Part shown: piece after piece, positions 18,562-27,902 of the stretch
Position numbering within the stretch: the stretch's first letter is position 1
Layout: every line of letters begins with the position of its first letter
NCBI RefSeq assembly: GCF_008704795.1
Contig: NZ_CP023690.1
Span: forward strand, 9,186,501-9,250,500
Direction of reading: 5' to 3'
DNA: 64,000 nucleotides
Source of the DNA: Streptomyces spectabilis
GTDB taxonomy: Bacteria > Actinomycetota > Actinomycetes > Streptomycetales > Streptomycetaceae
The notes under the pieces: model-generated
The model's input: only the letters and a program-made list of their open reading frames with translations
The model's database searches: none
What the model was told of the DNA's origin: nothing
Translations under genes and position numbers: made by a program

Positions 18562-19110
18562 ATGGCTGACAACACGCTCTGGGTCGGGGTCCTGACCGCC
18601 GGAACCGCCGTGGTCGCGAGTTGGGTGACCAGCCGGGGCACGGCCAGGGCCGCGCGCATCCAGGCGGAGGCCGCGGCGGAGAGCCAGCACGTGGACCGGT
18701 TGCGCGCGGCACGGCGCAGCGCGTACGTCGGCGTCATCGAACAGGCGCAGCGCATGGGGGACATGTACTGGAAGGTCACCGACGTCGCCGGTGACCCCGA
18801 CGCCGCCGACCGGCGCGGCGCGCTCACGGATCTGCGGCTGCGGCTGCGCGACGAGTACGCCGTACTGCGCCACCGCGTGTGGGTGGTGGACCTGGAGGGC
18901 CCCGCCGAGGTGGCGGAGGCGGCGAACCGGCTGCGCCGGTCCACCTCCGACAACTACCGCGCCCTGAACGCGATGATCGGGGACGAGGCGGGCGCGGAGG
19001 AGCGCTTCAACGCCTGCTACGCGCCGTTCTGGCAGGCGGTCCTCGCCTTCGTGGCGATCGCGCGCGAAGCGCTGCGCGGGACGGCGGCCGTGTCGCCGCG
19101 CGGCCGGTAG
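18562..19110 (+). CDS. Membrane-anchored helical protein, unknown
   Basis: The 182-residue protein has one N-terminal hydrophobic segment (LWVGVLTAGTAVVASWVTS), followed by a long helical region rich in Ala, Arg and Glu (ARAARIQAEAAAESQHVDRLRAARRSAYVGVIEQAQ). Short membrane-anchored helical proteins of this form are common in streptomycetes and uncharacterised. It starts at ATG 18562, 49 bp after the GAPDH stop, on the same strand, so read-through is possible. No functional motif was seen. Confidence 0.7.
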   Translation: MADNTLWVGVLTAGTAVVASWVTSRGTARAARIQAEAAAESQHVDRLRAARRSAYVGVIEQAQRMGDMYWKVTDVAGDPDAADRRGALTDLRLRLRDEYAVLRHRVWVVDLEGPAEVAEAANRLRRSTSDNYRALNAMIGDEAGAEERFNACYAPFWQAVLAFVAIAREALRGTAAVSPRGR

Positions 19111-19138
19111 CCGTCCGGCGTGCGCAGGCCCGGCACGC

Positions 19139-19501
19139 TCAACGCGCCATGTACCGGTCGAGCTCGCGGACCCGCTCCCGCAGTCGCGCCGCCCCGTCCT
19201 CGTCGTCGAACTCCGCCGCGACCCCGGCCCGTTCGGCCAGGGCGAGGACCGTGGCGAGGAAGCCGTCCGTCAGGGCGAGCACGACGGCGTGATGGGTTCT
19301 GCGGTGGTGGGCCACCAAGGCGTTCACGAAGTCGCCGAACACATCGGGGTCGATGTGTGACTCGTCGTTCTCCATCGGGCCGACGCCGGAGGGCACACCG
19401 AGTTCCGCCTCGAAGACCTCCACCTGGCGCAGGAAGAGCCGCGCCGCACCGCCGGAGGGATTCCACAGCGTCTCGTCGCCCATCTCGAAGTACTGGCTCA
19501 C
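19139..19501 (-). CDS. Hypothetical protein
   Basis: From GTG 19501 a 120-residue acidic protein is read (SQYFEMGDETLWNPSGGAARLFLRQVEVFEAELGV...). It appears mostly helical, with a conserved-looking ESHIDPDVFGDFVNALVAHHRRTHH segment. An AAAGG sequence lies 8 nt before the GTG. Codons upstream of that GTG in the same frame look non-coding. No family recognised. Confidence 0.6.
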   Translation of the reverse strand: MSQYFEMGDETLWNPSGGAARLFLRQVEVFEAELGVPSGVGPMENDESHIDPDVFGDFVNALVAHHRRTHHAVVLALTDGFLATVLALAERAGVAAEFDDEDGAARLRERVRELDRYMAR

Positions 19502-19756
19502 ACGGCGCCTTTCGGGTCTGATGGCAGGCAGTGGGAACAACGGCCAAGATCGTACGACGCGCCGCGACCGAGCGTGATCGAACCGGGGAACTTCCCCCCA
19601 CGAAGGCCAAATTCTCCCCATCAACCCATCACTGTCAGTAACCTCTGGTCGCTGATGCGGTTGTCCGGAATGCGCGGGTGCCTTCGGCGCGCCTCAGTAG
19701 CATTTCCCGGTATCCGCAGGGGGACGCACCGTTACCGGGCACGGGGGGCTGGACTG

Positions 19757-20743
19757 GTGGACGCGCGGGACAGACAACGGGACCGGTCGGCCGATGTCAT
19801 CGCGGCGGGGAACGAGCGCGGGGGAGCGGCGCACTCGGCGCGTCAGCTGCGGGCCACCGGCATCGGCGGGGTGGCCGTCCTGCTGTGGGCGTCCCTCGCT
19901 CTGGTCACCACCCTGACCGGGCGGATTCCGCCGTTCCAGCTCACCGCGATGGCGTTCGCGGTCGGCGGGATCATCGGCCTTCCCCGGGCCGTGCGCGGCG
20001 GCGGGGCGATGGCCCGCGGGCTGCCCGCCGGCGCCTGGGCGCTCGGCATCGGCGGCTTGTTCGGCTACCACTTCTTCTACTTCCTGGCCCTGCGCAACGC
20101 CCCCGCGGTCGACGCCGGGCTCATCGCCTACCTGTGGCCGCTGCTGATCGTCGTGTTCTCCGCGGCCCTGCCCGGCGAACGGCTGCGCTGGTGGCACACG
20201 GCGGGCGCGGTGCTCGGACTCGGCGGCACCTTCCTCCTGGTCACCGGCGGCCAGGGGGTGCAGCTGCGGGGCGAGTACCTGCTCGGGTACACCGCGGCCG
20301 CCGTCTGCGCGGTGGTGTGGTCGGCGTACTCGGTGGCCAACCGCAGGTACCCACAGGTGCCCACGGACATGGTCGCCTTCTTCTGCCTGGCCACGGCGGC
20401 GCTCGCGGCCGTCTGCCACCTGGTGTTCGAGGACACGGTCCGGCCCGACGGCTGGCAGTGGCTCGCCGTGCTCGCCCTGGGCCTCGGCCCGGTCGGCGGG
20501 GCCTTCTACGTCTGGGACCACGGCACCAAACACGGCGACATCCAACTCCTGGGCACGTTCTCGTACTTCGCCCCGCTGCTGTCCACTGCGCTGCTCGTCG
20601 CGACCGGGCGGGCGGACGCGAGCTGGCCCGTCGCCGCCGCCAGCGTGCTGATCGCCGGCGGTGCCACGCTGGCCTCGGCGGACGCCGTGCGAGCGGCGCG
20701 CCGGCGAGGCCGTGCCGGGCCCGGCCACCCGCGAAGGGGCTGA
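19757..20743 (+). CDS. EamA/DMT-family exporter, YddG-like
   Basis: A 328-residue protein has ten hydrophobic segments in two EamA repeats. The first repeat has GLFGYHFFYFLALRNAPAVDAGLIAYLWPLLIVVFSAALPGERLRWWHTAGAVLGLGGTFLLV, which is close to the pattern of the aromatic amino-acid exporter YddG. The GTG start at 19757 has GGGGGG about 7 nt upstream; the frame is open further upstream, but there the codons are not typical. The 255 bases before it (19502-19756) hold no gene. The substrate is inferred only by family. Confidence 0.82.
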   Translation: MDARDRQRDRSADVIAAGNERGGAAHSARQLRATGIGGVAVLLWASLALVTTLTGRIPPFQLTAMAFAVGGIIGLPRAVRGGGAMARGLPAGAWALGIGGLFGYHFFYFLALRNAPAVDAGLIAYLWPLLIVVFSAALPGERLRWWHTAGAVLGLGGTFLLVTGGQGVQLRGEYLLGYTAAAVCAVVWSAYSVANRRYPQVPTDMVAFFCLATAALAAVCHLVFEDTVRPDGWQWLAVLALGLGPVGGAFYVWDHGTKHGDIQLLGTFSYFAPLLSTALLVATGRADASWPVAAASVLIAGGATLASADAVRAARRRGRAGPGHPRRG

Positions 20744-20754
20744 GCCCGGCCGGA

Positions 20755-22560
20755 TCAGGCGTCCACCGGCCAGGTGCCCCGGCGGACCATCTCCACCACC
20801 TTGTCGGCGCCGTTGGCCCGCACGAGGAGTTCGAGCCGCGCGCGCTCGATGTCCTCCGCGCTCCACCGGTCGGTGGCCATGGTCCCCTTCTCGTGCGACC
20901 AGCCGTTGTCGTAGTGGCGTACGACGTAGTCCTTCTGGAAGTCCCACATCTTCGTGCCCGGCAGCGGCGTGACGATGAACGGGTTGGCGTACGCCATGCC
21001 GTGGCCCATGAGCGTGACCGCGTAGTCGATGGTCTTCTCGATCTGCTCCAAGGACTCGATGTACGGCTCGCCGCCCGGCTGCTCGGGCGGGTTGACGAAG
21101 CCGAGCATGAAGCCGCCGGTGACCTGGATGCCGTACTCGGTGAACATCTCCACGATGTCACCCGTCGCCTTCTGGAAGGAGTTGAGGCGGGGCTTGCCCG
21201 ACTCGACGAGGCTGTCCTCGTTGGCGCTCTCCACCGCGAGGTAGACGCTGTAGCAGCCGCCGTCCGCCATGGCCTTGATCAGGTCCCGGCAGGTGAGCCC
21301 GGCCCGCATCGCCGCGAGCACGTTGCGGAAGTTGGGGTTGCGCCGTTCGGCCTCGTCCATGCTGTCCGCGAACTCGGACCCCAGGTGCAACAGGACGAGG
21401 TTGAACAGGCTCAGACCGCCCTCCTCGACCCACGGCAGGTCGTGCTTGCGCAGCAGCTTGCAGATCTCCATCGCGTACAGCGGGTCGTGCAGCAAGTGGT
21501 CGTCCTCGATGAGGACTTCGGTCACGCCGTGCTTGCGGATCTCGCCGAGGTGCAGATCGAACCAGTCGGTGCCGAGCGCCCGCCACGGTCCGTTCACCAT
21601 CGGGATGTAGCAGAAGTCGCAGCCGACGTTGCAGCCGATCGTGGAGAAGATCTGCGCCCAGGAGCCGTGGTCGCGCACCCGCTTGCCCGAGGAGTGGTAG
21701 CCCTGCTCGTACTGGCGCATGTCCAGCATGCCGAAGTCGGGCAGCGGCATCATGCCGAGCCGCTGGTCGAGCCCCTGCCGCTTGGGCAGGATCCGCATGT
21801 ACGGCGACATGGCCGTTGTCCGGACGACGGCCCCGTCGGCACGCCGGTAGGCGATGCCGGGCACGGCGTCGATGTCCCCGTCCGCCTCGGTCAGCGCGTG
21901 GAGCAGCGCGGTGAAGGTCTGGTCCGCCTCGTTGATGACCACGTAGTCGAAGGGCGAGTCCGGCACGGCGTACTGCCAGTCGCCGCTGGGGTGGGCACCG
22001 CCGGTGACGGTCACGATCTCGGGGTCGATGTCCTTGACCAGATCGGCGAGGGCCCGTGCGTTGCCCCACTGGACGGTGTAGATGCACTGGACGCCGACGA
22101 CATCGGGGTCGAACTCCTCGATGAGGGCCCGCAGTTGGGCGTCGTCGAGGCCGTAGCGCACCAGGCTGCTGCCGCTCCCGAGGTCGACGTGCCGGCGCTC
22201 CTGCTCCCAGCCGGCGAAGGGCGAGTCGACGATGCGGACTTCGAAGCCGGAGAGACGGGCGTTCGCCGCGATGCGCAGCAGGCCGATCGGGGTGCCCGCC
22301 CGCTTCATGACCTCGAAGGTGTCCAGACCGAGCGCCCGGAAGCTGCTCCGTTGCGGGGAGGGCTCGACGACTCGGGTGTACGAGGGCACGAGGAGCAGCA
22401 CGCGCGGCGACTCCCCGTGGGCGCGCCGCCGGGTGCCGGACGACGACGTGCGCAAGGAGGGGTTGCCCAGGTGGCGCAGGGAAGGGCGCTGCGGGGCACT
22501 GGAGAATTTGACGGACGGTCTTTCGATGAGCACGGGCGCATGGGAAGCGGTTCGTGTCAT
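20755..22560 (-). CDS. B12-binding domain radical SAM protein
   Basis: The 601-residue protein has about 45 variable N-terminal residues, then a cobalamin-binding-like Rossmann domain (VLLLVPSYTR... to VTVTGGAHPSG, about 52-200). A radical SAM barrel follows with the CX3CX2C cluster motif CNVGCDFC at Cys310, Cys314 and Cys317, a GxIxGxxE-like ESANED and a C-terminal helical region. Class B cobalamin-dependent radical SAM enzymes perform methylations and ring or carbon-skeleton rearrangements in natural-product, hopanoid and related pathways. The start has GGAGCGCTC upstream. The gene is not in a recognisable cluster; it converges on the DMT exporter 11 bp away. Confidence 0.85.
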   Translation of the reverse strand: MTRTASHAPVLIERPSVKFSSAPQRPSLRHLGNPSLRTSSSGTRRRAHGESPRVLLLVPSYTRVVEPSPQRSSFRALGLDTFEVMKRAGTPIGLLRIAANARLSGFEVRIVDSPFAGWEQERRHVDLGSGSSLVRYGLDDAQLRALIEEFDPDVVGVQCIYTVQWGNARALADLVKDIDPEIVTVTGGAHPSGDWQYAVPDSPFDYVVINEADQTFTALLHALTEADGDIDAVPGIAYRRADGAVVRTTAMSPYMRILPKRQGLDQRLGMMPLPDFGMLDMRQYEQGYHSSGKRVRDHGSWAQIFSTIGCNVGCDFCYIPMVNGPWRALGTDWFDLHLGEIRKHGVTEVLIEDDHLLHDPLYAMEICKLLRKHDLPWVEEGGLSLFNLVLLHLGSEFADSMDEAERRNPNFRNVLAAMRAGLTCRDLIKAMADGGCYSVYLAVESANEDSLVESGKPRLNSFQKATGDIVEMFTEYGIQVTGGFMLGFVNPPEQPGGEPYIESLEQIEKTIDYAVTLMGHGMAYANPFIVTPLPGTKMWDFQKDYVVRHYDNGWSHEKGTMATDRWSAEDIERARLELLVRANGADKVVEMVRRGTWPVDA

Positions 22561-22861
22561 GAGCGCTCCATCTGTCCGACTGGGATCCGTCCGACTGAGA
22601 TCTGCGGGGTGAGATCTGTCCTGTTCGAACGGAGAATTCGTTCAGATCGTGACCGTCTTCACACAGTGAGGACAGGGTTCCGCGGCGAATGGCCTGAACC
22701 AGCGCATGGGGCCCCTATGGAGCCGGGCACGCCGTCGTCGACGGGTGGCGCGCGGTGGCTCGACCGGCGCTGTCGGTGCGCTGCGGTGCGCCCCCTCCGC
22801 CGGGCCCCGGGCGCTTTCCAGCTCTGCCGGTCCGCGCGATGGTGAGGGAGGGGAAGACTGT
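22561..22861. other. Divergent intergenic region with short repeats
   Basis: No gene is supported. Near the radical SAM start, GTCCGACTGGGATC and GTCCGACTGAGATC occur in tandem (22574-22604), and a dyad GAACG-N7-CGTTC lies at 22627-22643 in an A/T-richer patch. These are candidate control sites for the leftward or rightward gene; nothing ties them to a known regulator. Confidence 0.4.
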
Positions 22862-24031
22862 GTGTGCAAGGGGGGCACCTTGAAGCTTTCCACGCGACGG
22901 CGCGCCGTCGCGACGCTGGTCGCGGTCCTGCTGATCGTCGGCGTCACCACCGCGTGCGGGGGCGACGAGGACCCGAAGGAAGAGGTCATCCCGGTGGCCG
23001 CGGGTGAGCTGGGACCGGATCCGTTCTTCGCGGAGGCCTTGGGGCGCGACCGGGAGGGTCTGACACCCCGGTCCGGCGGCGGCGTACGCCCCGGGAGCAC
23101 CCCGGGGCTCTACGGCGGGACGCTGAACAAGAGCAGTTGCGACAAGGCCGCACTGGCCGACTTCCTGACCGACAGGCGCAACGCGAAGAAGGCGACGGCC
23201 TGGTCGCGGGTGCGCGGCATCGACATCAAGAACGTCCGGCGCTACATCCGGGGCCTGACACCCGTCCTGCTGCGCACCGACACACTCGTCCGGAACCATG
23301 GCTTCCGCAACGGCGTGGCCACGATCTTCGAGTCCCTCCTCGAAGCGGGCATCGCGGTGCTCGTCGACCGGATCGGCCAGCCGGTGGTCAAGTGCAACTG
23401 CGGCAACCCGCTCGCGGCGCCCTCGGTGAGCCCCGGTGACGTCGACACGGGCAGCATCCCGGACGCGGAATGGCGCGACCGGTACGACCGGGACAGGACC
23501 ACGACCGTCAAGCCCGGCAAGAAGCCCAAGCGCATCGGTAGGTTCCGGCTCCTCGACCTCGACAGCGGCAAGGGCATCGGGCGCACGGCGGGCACCGACG
23601 CGGCGCGGGACGTCCGGCTGCCCGCACCACCCCCACTGCCCCCGGCAGGCGCGGGGACCGGCGGCCCGGAGCCGTCGGACGCCGCACCGTCCAGTGCCGG
23701 ACCGACGCGCTCCGAGATCGTCGGCACCTGGGAGTCCGCCGGTGAGCGGGTGCGCGTCGAGGAGCGCGGCCCGGACACGTTCACCGGCCGCACCGCTTCC
23801 GACAACGAAGTGGCCGACGGCTGCGTGGTCGAGGCGGGCCGTGAGATCTGGACCGTGAACGGGAGCGGACCGCGCTACACGGGCACCGTGGTCTCAGTCG
23901 ACCCGCAGACCTGCCAGGACGTGGAACGCTTCGACGCCACCTGGGAACTGACCGGCACGGAAACGCTCAAGGTGTGTGCCACTGTCGCGCAGCAGCAAGG
24001 GTGCAACTCCCTGACGCGGGTGACCGAATAG
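22862..24031 (+). CDS. DUF6777-domain lipoprotein
   Basis: GTG 22862 lies behind GGGAGGGGA and gives a 389-residue product; TTG 22880 is an alternative. A lipoprotein signal ends in the lipobox TTAC at about residue 31. The DUF6777 domain follows (about 75-200). It has LYGGTLNKSSCDKAALADFL, RGLTPVLLRTDTLVRNHGF, AGIAVLVDRIGQPVVKCNCGNPL and conserved Cys. A Pro-rich linker leads to a beta-rich C-terminal domain with four Cys (residues 300-389). DUF6777 proteins are streptomycete exported proteins of unknown role. The neighbour downstream is a secreted chorismate mutase on the same strand. Confidence 0.82.
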   Translation: MCKGGTLKLSTRRRAVATLVAVLLIVGVTTACGGDEDPKEEVIPVAAGELGPDPFFAEALGRDREGLTPRSGGGVRPGSTPGLYGGTLNKSSCDKAALADFLTDRRNAKKATAWSRVRGIDIKNVRRYIRGLTPVLLRTDTLVRNHGFRNGVATIFESLLEAGIAVLVDRIGQPVVKCNCGNPLAAPSVSPGDVDTGSIPDAEWRDRYDRDRTTTVKPGKKPKRIGRFRLLDLDSGKGIGRTAGTDAARDVRLPAPPPLPPAGAGTGGPEPSDAAPSSAGPTRSEIVGTWESAGERVRVEERGPDTFTGRTASDNEVADGCVVEAGREIWTVNGSGPRYTGTVVSVDPQTCQDVERFDATWELTGTETLKVCATVAQQQGCNSLTRVTE

Positions 24032-24127
24032 GCCCCGAGGCGCGCCGGGCCGTGCGGCGGTCGGCCGTAAGGTGCTCCTGTGCAGCGTCCACGCCCAGGT
24101 CCGCCGAAGCACTTTCAGGAGGCTCCC

Positions 24128-24760
24128 GTGCATCGCACCACCTCCACCGCCGCTCGCCTCGGACGTGCGCTCGCCGTCGGCGTGACAGCCGCCGTGCTCG
24201 TCCTCGGCGGGAGCGGCGCCGTCGCCGCGCCCGCGGTACGGACGGCACCCGCCGTCGGAGCGGCCTCGCACGCCGGTCCGTACGGTCAACTCCGCACCCT
24301 CGCCGCGCTCTCCGCCGACCGCCTGGCCACCGCCGATCTCGTCGCCGCCGCCAAGTACGGCACGGGGAGCCCCATCGACGACCCCGCGCGCGAGCAACAG
24401 GTGCTGGACGCCGTGTCGCGCCAGGCGGTGGAGGCGGGCGGGGACCCGGAGTCGACCGTGCGCGTCTTCCGCGACCAGATCGAGGCGAACAAACTCGTCC
24501 AGCGCGCCCTGCACAGGCAGTGGGACGCCGACCCGTCGTCGGCCCCCACCGAGCGGCCCGACCTCGGCAAGGTCCGCGAGGAGATCAACCGCGTCAACGG
24601 CGAACTCGTCCGCGCCCTCGCCGCATCCGCGCCCACGCGCACTGCGCCGTACTGCGACGGCCTGCTGACAGCGGCCACCGCGCACGTACGACACGCGCGA
24701 GGCCTTGACACATTGCACGCGACAGCGTTGCGCAGAGCCTTGCCGTCCGTGTGCGGATAA
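24128..24760 (+). CDS. Secreted AroQ-gamma chorismate mutase
   Basis: The GTG start sits behind AGGAGG. The 210-residue product has a cleavable signal peptide ending near AVAAPA. It then carries the exported AroQ-gamma chorismate mutase pattern RLATADLVAAAKYGTGSPIDDPAREQQVLDAV, RVFRDQIEANKLVQRALHRQW and two Cys at the C-terminus (APYC and SVC) that would form the disulfide known from the mycobacterial exported enzyme. The enzyme converts chorismate to prephenate. Why it is exported is unresolved in the family. It lies 96 bp downstream of the DUF6777 gene. Confidence 0.85.
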   Translation: MHRTTSTAARLGRALAVGVTAAVLVLGGSGAVAAPAVRTAPAVGAASHAGPYGQLRTLAALSADRLATADLVAAAKYGTGSPIDDPAREQQVLDAVSRQAVEAGGDPESTVRVFRDQIEANKLVQRALHRQWDADPSSAPTERPDLGKVREEINRVNGELVRALAASAPTRTAPYCDGLLTAATAHVRHARGLDTLHATALRRALPSVCG

Positions 24761-24892
24761 GCAAGCGATGGCGGGAAGTCACCCCTGAATGGATGCACGT
24801 CGGCATACACCTCCCCCAGCCCGTACGGAAGATGCGACCCTGAGGTACCAGCCGGTCACAGGGCCGGTGTGAGCGAGCACGGGGGAGTGTGC

Positions 24893-25255
24893 ATGGGCGA
24901 AGTCTGGATCGACGCGGGAGATGCCGCGGGGGCTGGTGCGCTCGCCGGATGGCTGCGGCGCGACCCCGGGATGGCACGGTCGGGCGTCGAGATCGAGGCC
25001 GCGGGCCCCACCCCTTCGGCGTCGCCCGAAGCGGGCGGCGCGATGGGCGCCGTGGAGACGGTCACCGCCGTCGTCAACAGCACGGTCGGCATCTTCTCGC
25101 TGCTCATCGCCGTCGCCGCCTGGCGCCGCCCGCGCGGCGTCAAACCACCCCTGGTGCGGGTGATCGAGGACGACGGGACAGTGGTGGAGGGAACCGCCAA
25201 GGAAGTGCTCGACACCGTACGGGCACGCCGCGAGCGGGAGCGGCCCGAAGCATGA
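24893..25255 (+). CDS. Effector-associated constant component EACC1
   Basis: The 120-residue protein starts MGEVWIDAGDAAGAGALAGWLRRDPG behind GGGGGAG; GTG 24869 is an alternative. An N-terminal ALxxWLRxDP helix, a MGAVETVTAVVNSTVGIFSLLIAVAAWRRP membrane or hydrophobic helix, and a short beta-rich end (VRVIEDDGTVVEG) match the EACC1 family. These small adaptors co-occur with caspase, trypsin and NTPase effectors in bacterial conflict systems. Its stop overlaps the start of the caspase gene (ATGA), which fits that role. The adaptor probably links or restrains the effector at the membrane. Confidence 0.8.
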   Translation: MGEVWIDAGDAAGAGALAGWLRRDPGMARSGVEIEAAGPTPSASPEAGGAMGAVETVTAVVNSTVGIFSLLIAVAAWRRPRGVKPPLVRVIEDDGTVVEGTAKEVLDTVRARRERERPEA

Positions 25256-27852
25256 CCGTGCGCCTGTCAGCCCGCACGTCCTCCCGAGCGGTCCTGATCG
25301 GGGTGCACGCCTACGCCGAGCAGGCCGGGCTCTCCCCCTTACCCGCGGTGCGGCGGAACATCAGCGCGTTGCGGGAGGTCCTGTGCGACGAGGTCGGCTG
25401 GGGCCTGTCGTCCGCCAGCTGCCGCGTGCTGGGCCCCGAGGCCACCGGCGGTGACGTCATGCGGGCCATCGACGAGGCGGTGCACGCGGCGAGCGACACC
25501 CTGTTCGTCTACTACGCCGGGCACGGACTGCTGCACCCCGACCGGCCCACCGAACTCCACCTCGCCCTGCACGACTCGAACGAGCAGCAGATGTGGCGGG
25601 CGCTCCCGTACGCCTACATCCGTGACGAGGTGCGCGCGGCCCACCGGCAGCGACAGCTGAAGTGCGCCGTGGTGCTCGACTGCTGCTTCAGCGGCGCGGC
25701 CGTCGAGGGCGGCATGAGCCACCCCGAGGCGCTCCTGAAGCAGGCCGCCGACATCGACGGGGTCTGCGTGCTGACCTCCAGCGCGGCCACCGAACTCGCC
25801 TACGCGCCGCCCGGCGAAGAGCTGACCGCCTTCACCGGCGCCCTCGTCGACCTGGTGCGGACGGGAGTGCCCGAGGCCGGCCCCGTGCTCGACTTCGGCA
25901 CGCTGCACGCCCGCCTGCACCAGCGCCTGAGCGCCCGGCAGCACCCCCAGCACCCGCAGCTCGGCACCCACAACTCCGGTGAGCGGATCGCCGTCTTCCG
26001 CAATCGTGCCTACGTCGAGCACGCGCGGGCCGAGGAGCACGGGAACGCGGCGGCACCGCAACCGCCGCCCGCAGAGCGGCTGTTCGGCCGCGACCGCGAG
26101 CTGCGGGAGCTGGCCGAGGACGCGGCCAGGGGACCCGGGCTCCTCGTCATCCACGGCCCGCCCGGCGTGGGCAAGTCGGCCCTGGCCGCCGAGCTCCACC
26201 AGCGGCTCACCGGCCGCCGCCCGGGTCACCCCGAGGCCGCGTTCCCCGTCGTCCTCCTGGACGAGGTCACGGACGTCGCCGAGGTGGCCAGGGCCGCCGG
26301 GGCCGCGCCCGACGCGCTCGTCGTGGTCACCAGCCGCGCCTCGCTCACCGAGGCCGGGCCCGACGCCCGCCGCTACCCGCTCGCTCCCCTCGCCCTGGAG
26401 GACGCGGTGGAGATGATGCGGTATCTGAGCGGGCTCACCGGACACGACGCCGAGCTCACCGCGATGGCGCGGATGCTGAGCTGCTTCCCGCTCGCCCTGT
26501 ACCCCGTCGCCGCCCGCCTGCGCCGTACGCCGCCCGACCTCATGCTGGACGCCATGCGCGAGTCGGACCGGCCGCTGCAGCACCTGCGCTGGGACGACGA
26601 CCGCGTGCGGGCCGCGTACACCATGTCCTACGAAGCGCTCGACGAGCGGCAGCGGCACGTCCTGCACGCCTGCGTCAGCCACCCCGGACCGGACTTCGAC
26701 CGGCACTCGGCGGCGGCCCTGAGCCGGATGCCGCCCGGCATCTGCGGGCTGATGCTGGAGGAACTCGTCGACGCGGGGCTGCTCCAGCGGAGCGACGGCC
26801 GGTACGCCTTCCACGCCCTCTACCGCAGCTACTCGCAGACCAGCGCCCAGGAGCAGGCCCTGTGCCGCACTTGGCTGTATCTGCACCTGAGGCGGCGCCT
26901 GAAGGCCACGCGGGAGGGCGGCGCCGACCGGGTCTGGCGGGTGGCGGCCCTGCCCGAGCTGCGCGCGGCCGCGCGTGCGGCGCGCCAGGACCGGTGGACC
27001 GTGGCGACCGAGCTGAGCTGCGAGGTGGCCGACGCGCTGCGCGAGGAGCGGTGCCTCGACGAGGCCAGGGAGGAAGCCGAAGCCGCCTACCGGTACGCGG
27101 CGGGCCGCGCCGACGGCCGGGGCATCGCCCGCGCCCGGGGCTGCCTCGCCCTCCTGGGCGGCGAACTCGGCCCCGGCGACCAGCGGCAGCGCACCCGCGA
27201 ACTCGCCGGCGTACGGCAGGAGGTGACGGCCGAACTCCGCCGCGCCGCCCGGACGGCACGGCAGGGCACAAAGGACCCGGCCGACCCGGTCGACCTGGGC
27301 CATCGGCTCATGAACCTCGCCGAGCGGGCCCTGATCGCCGGTCTCGTCGAGGACGCCATGCGCTTCCAGGCCGAGGCGCACACCTGCTTCGAGGACGCGG
27401 GGGACGAGAAGCTCCTGGCCGAGTGCCTCGTCGGGCAGGCCGCGCTGCACACCTTCGCCGGGCGGTTCCCGGCCGCCGCGACCCTGGCCGACCAGGCCGC
27501 CGAGCTGCTCACCGCCCACAGCGACAAGGAGGGCGCCGCGCACGCGCACGCCTCGGCGGCGGAGGCCCTGCGCAAGGCGGGCGACCTCCCGGCGGCCGCC
27601 CGGCACGCCCACCGCGCGGTCGCCCTCTTCGAGGCGGCCGGTGACTCCGCCAGCCTCAACTACGCCTATCGCCTGGCCGCGAAGGTCGAGTGGGCGCGGC
27701 AGAACCACCCACTGGCCCGGCAGCTCCTCGACAAGGCCCGCGCGCTGCCCCGCGACGCGGGCGCCGCCGAGGAGGGCCCGTCCACGCAGGCCATCGCCCA
27801 CCCCTCGCGGGCGCTCCGAGCCAGCCAACGGACACCTGCGGAAGCTCCCTGA
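25252..27852 (+). CDS. Caspase-NTPase-TPR conflict-system effector
   Basis: The 866-residue protein begins with a caspase/metacaspase-like domain (about 1-250), with catalytic His91 in YYAGHG and Cys145 in VLDCCFSG. An AP/STAND-type ATPase follows with P-loop GPPGVGKSALAAEL near residue 305 and a VVVTSRASLTEAGP sensor region. About 330 helical TPR-like residues (570-860) end the protein. The layout is that of STAND-type bacterial effectors in which ligand sensing by repeats opens the NTPase and triggers protease activity, possibly causing cell death. It is coupled by a 4-bp overlap to EACC1. Both catalytic caspase residues are intact. Confidence 0.88.
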   Translation: MTVRLSARTSSRAVLIGVHAYAEQAGLSPLPAVRRNISALREVLCDEVGWGLSSASCRVLGPEATGGDVMRAIDEAVHAASDTLFVYYAGHGLLHPDRPTELHLALHDSNEQQMWRALPYAYIRDEVRAAHRQRQLKCAVVLDCCFSGAAVEGGMSHPEALLKQAADIDGVCVLTSSAATELAYAPPGEELTAFTGALVDLVRTGVPEAGPVLDFGTLHARLHQRLSARQHPQHPQLGTHNSGERIAVFRNRAYVEHARAEEHGNAAAPQPPPAERLFGRDRELRELAEDAARGPGLLVIHGPPGVGKSALAAELHQRLTGRRPGHPEAAFPVVLLDEVTDVAEVARAAGAAPDALVVVTSRASLTEAGPDARRYPLAPLALEDAVEMMRYLSGLTGHDAELTAMARMLSCFPLALYPVAARLRRTPPDLMLDAMRESDRPLQHLRWDDDRVRAAYTMSYEALDERQRHVLHACVSHPGPDFDRHSAAALSRMPPGICGLMLEELVDAGLLQRSDGRYAFHALYRSYSQTSAQEQALCRTWLYLHLRRRLKATREGGADRVWRVAALPELRAAARAARQDRWTVATELSCEVADALREERCLDEAREEAEAAYRYAAGRADGRGIARARGCLALLGGELGPGDQRQRTRELAGVRQEVTAELRRAARTARQGTKDPADPVDLGHRLMNLAERALIAGLVEDAMRFQAEAHTCFEDAGDEKLLAECLVGQAALHTFAGRFPAAATLADQAAELLTAHSDKEGAAHAHASAAEALRKAGDLPAAARHAHRAVALFEAAGDSASLNYAYRLAAKVEWARQNHPLARQLLDKARALPRDAGAAEEGPSTQAIAHPSRALRASQRTPAEAP

Positions 27853-27902
27853 AGCGCCACCTTCCCCTTCTCAATGACACGCAATGGCAAAGGACGGACC
27901 CC

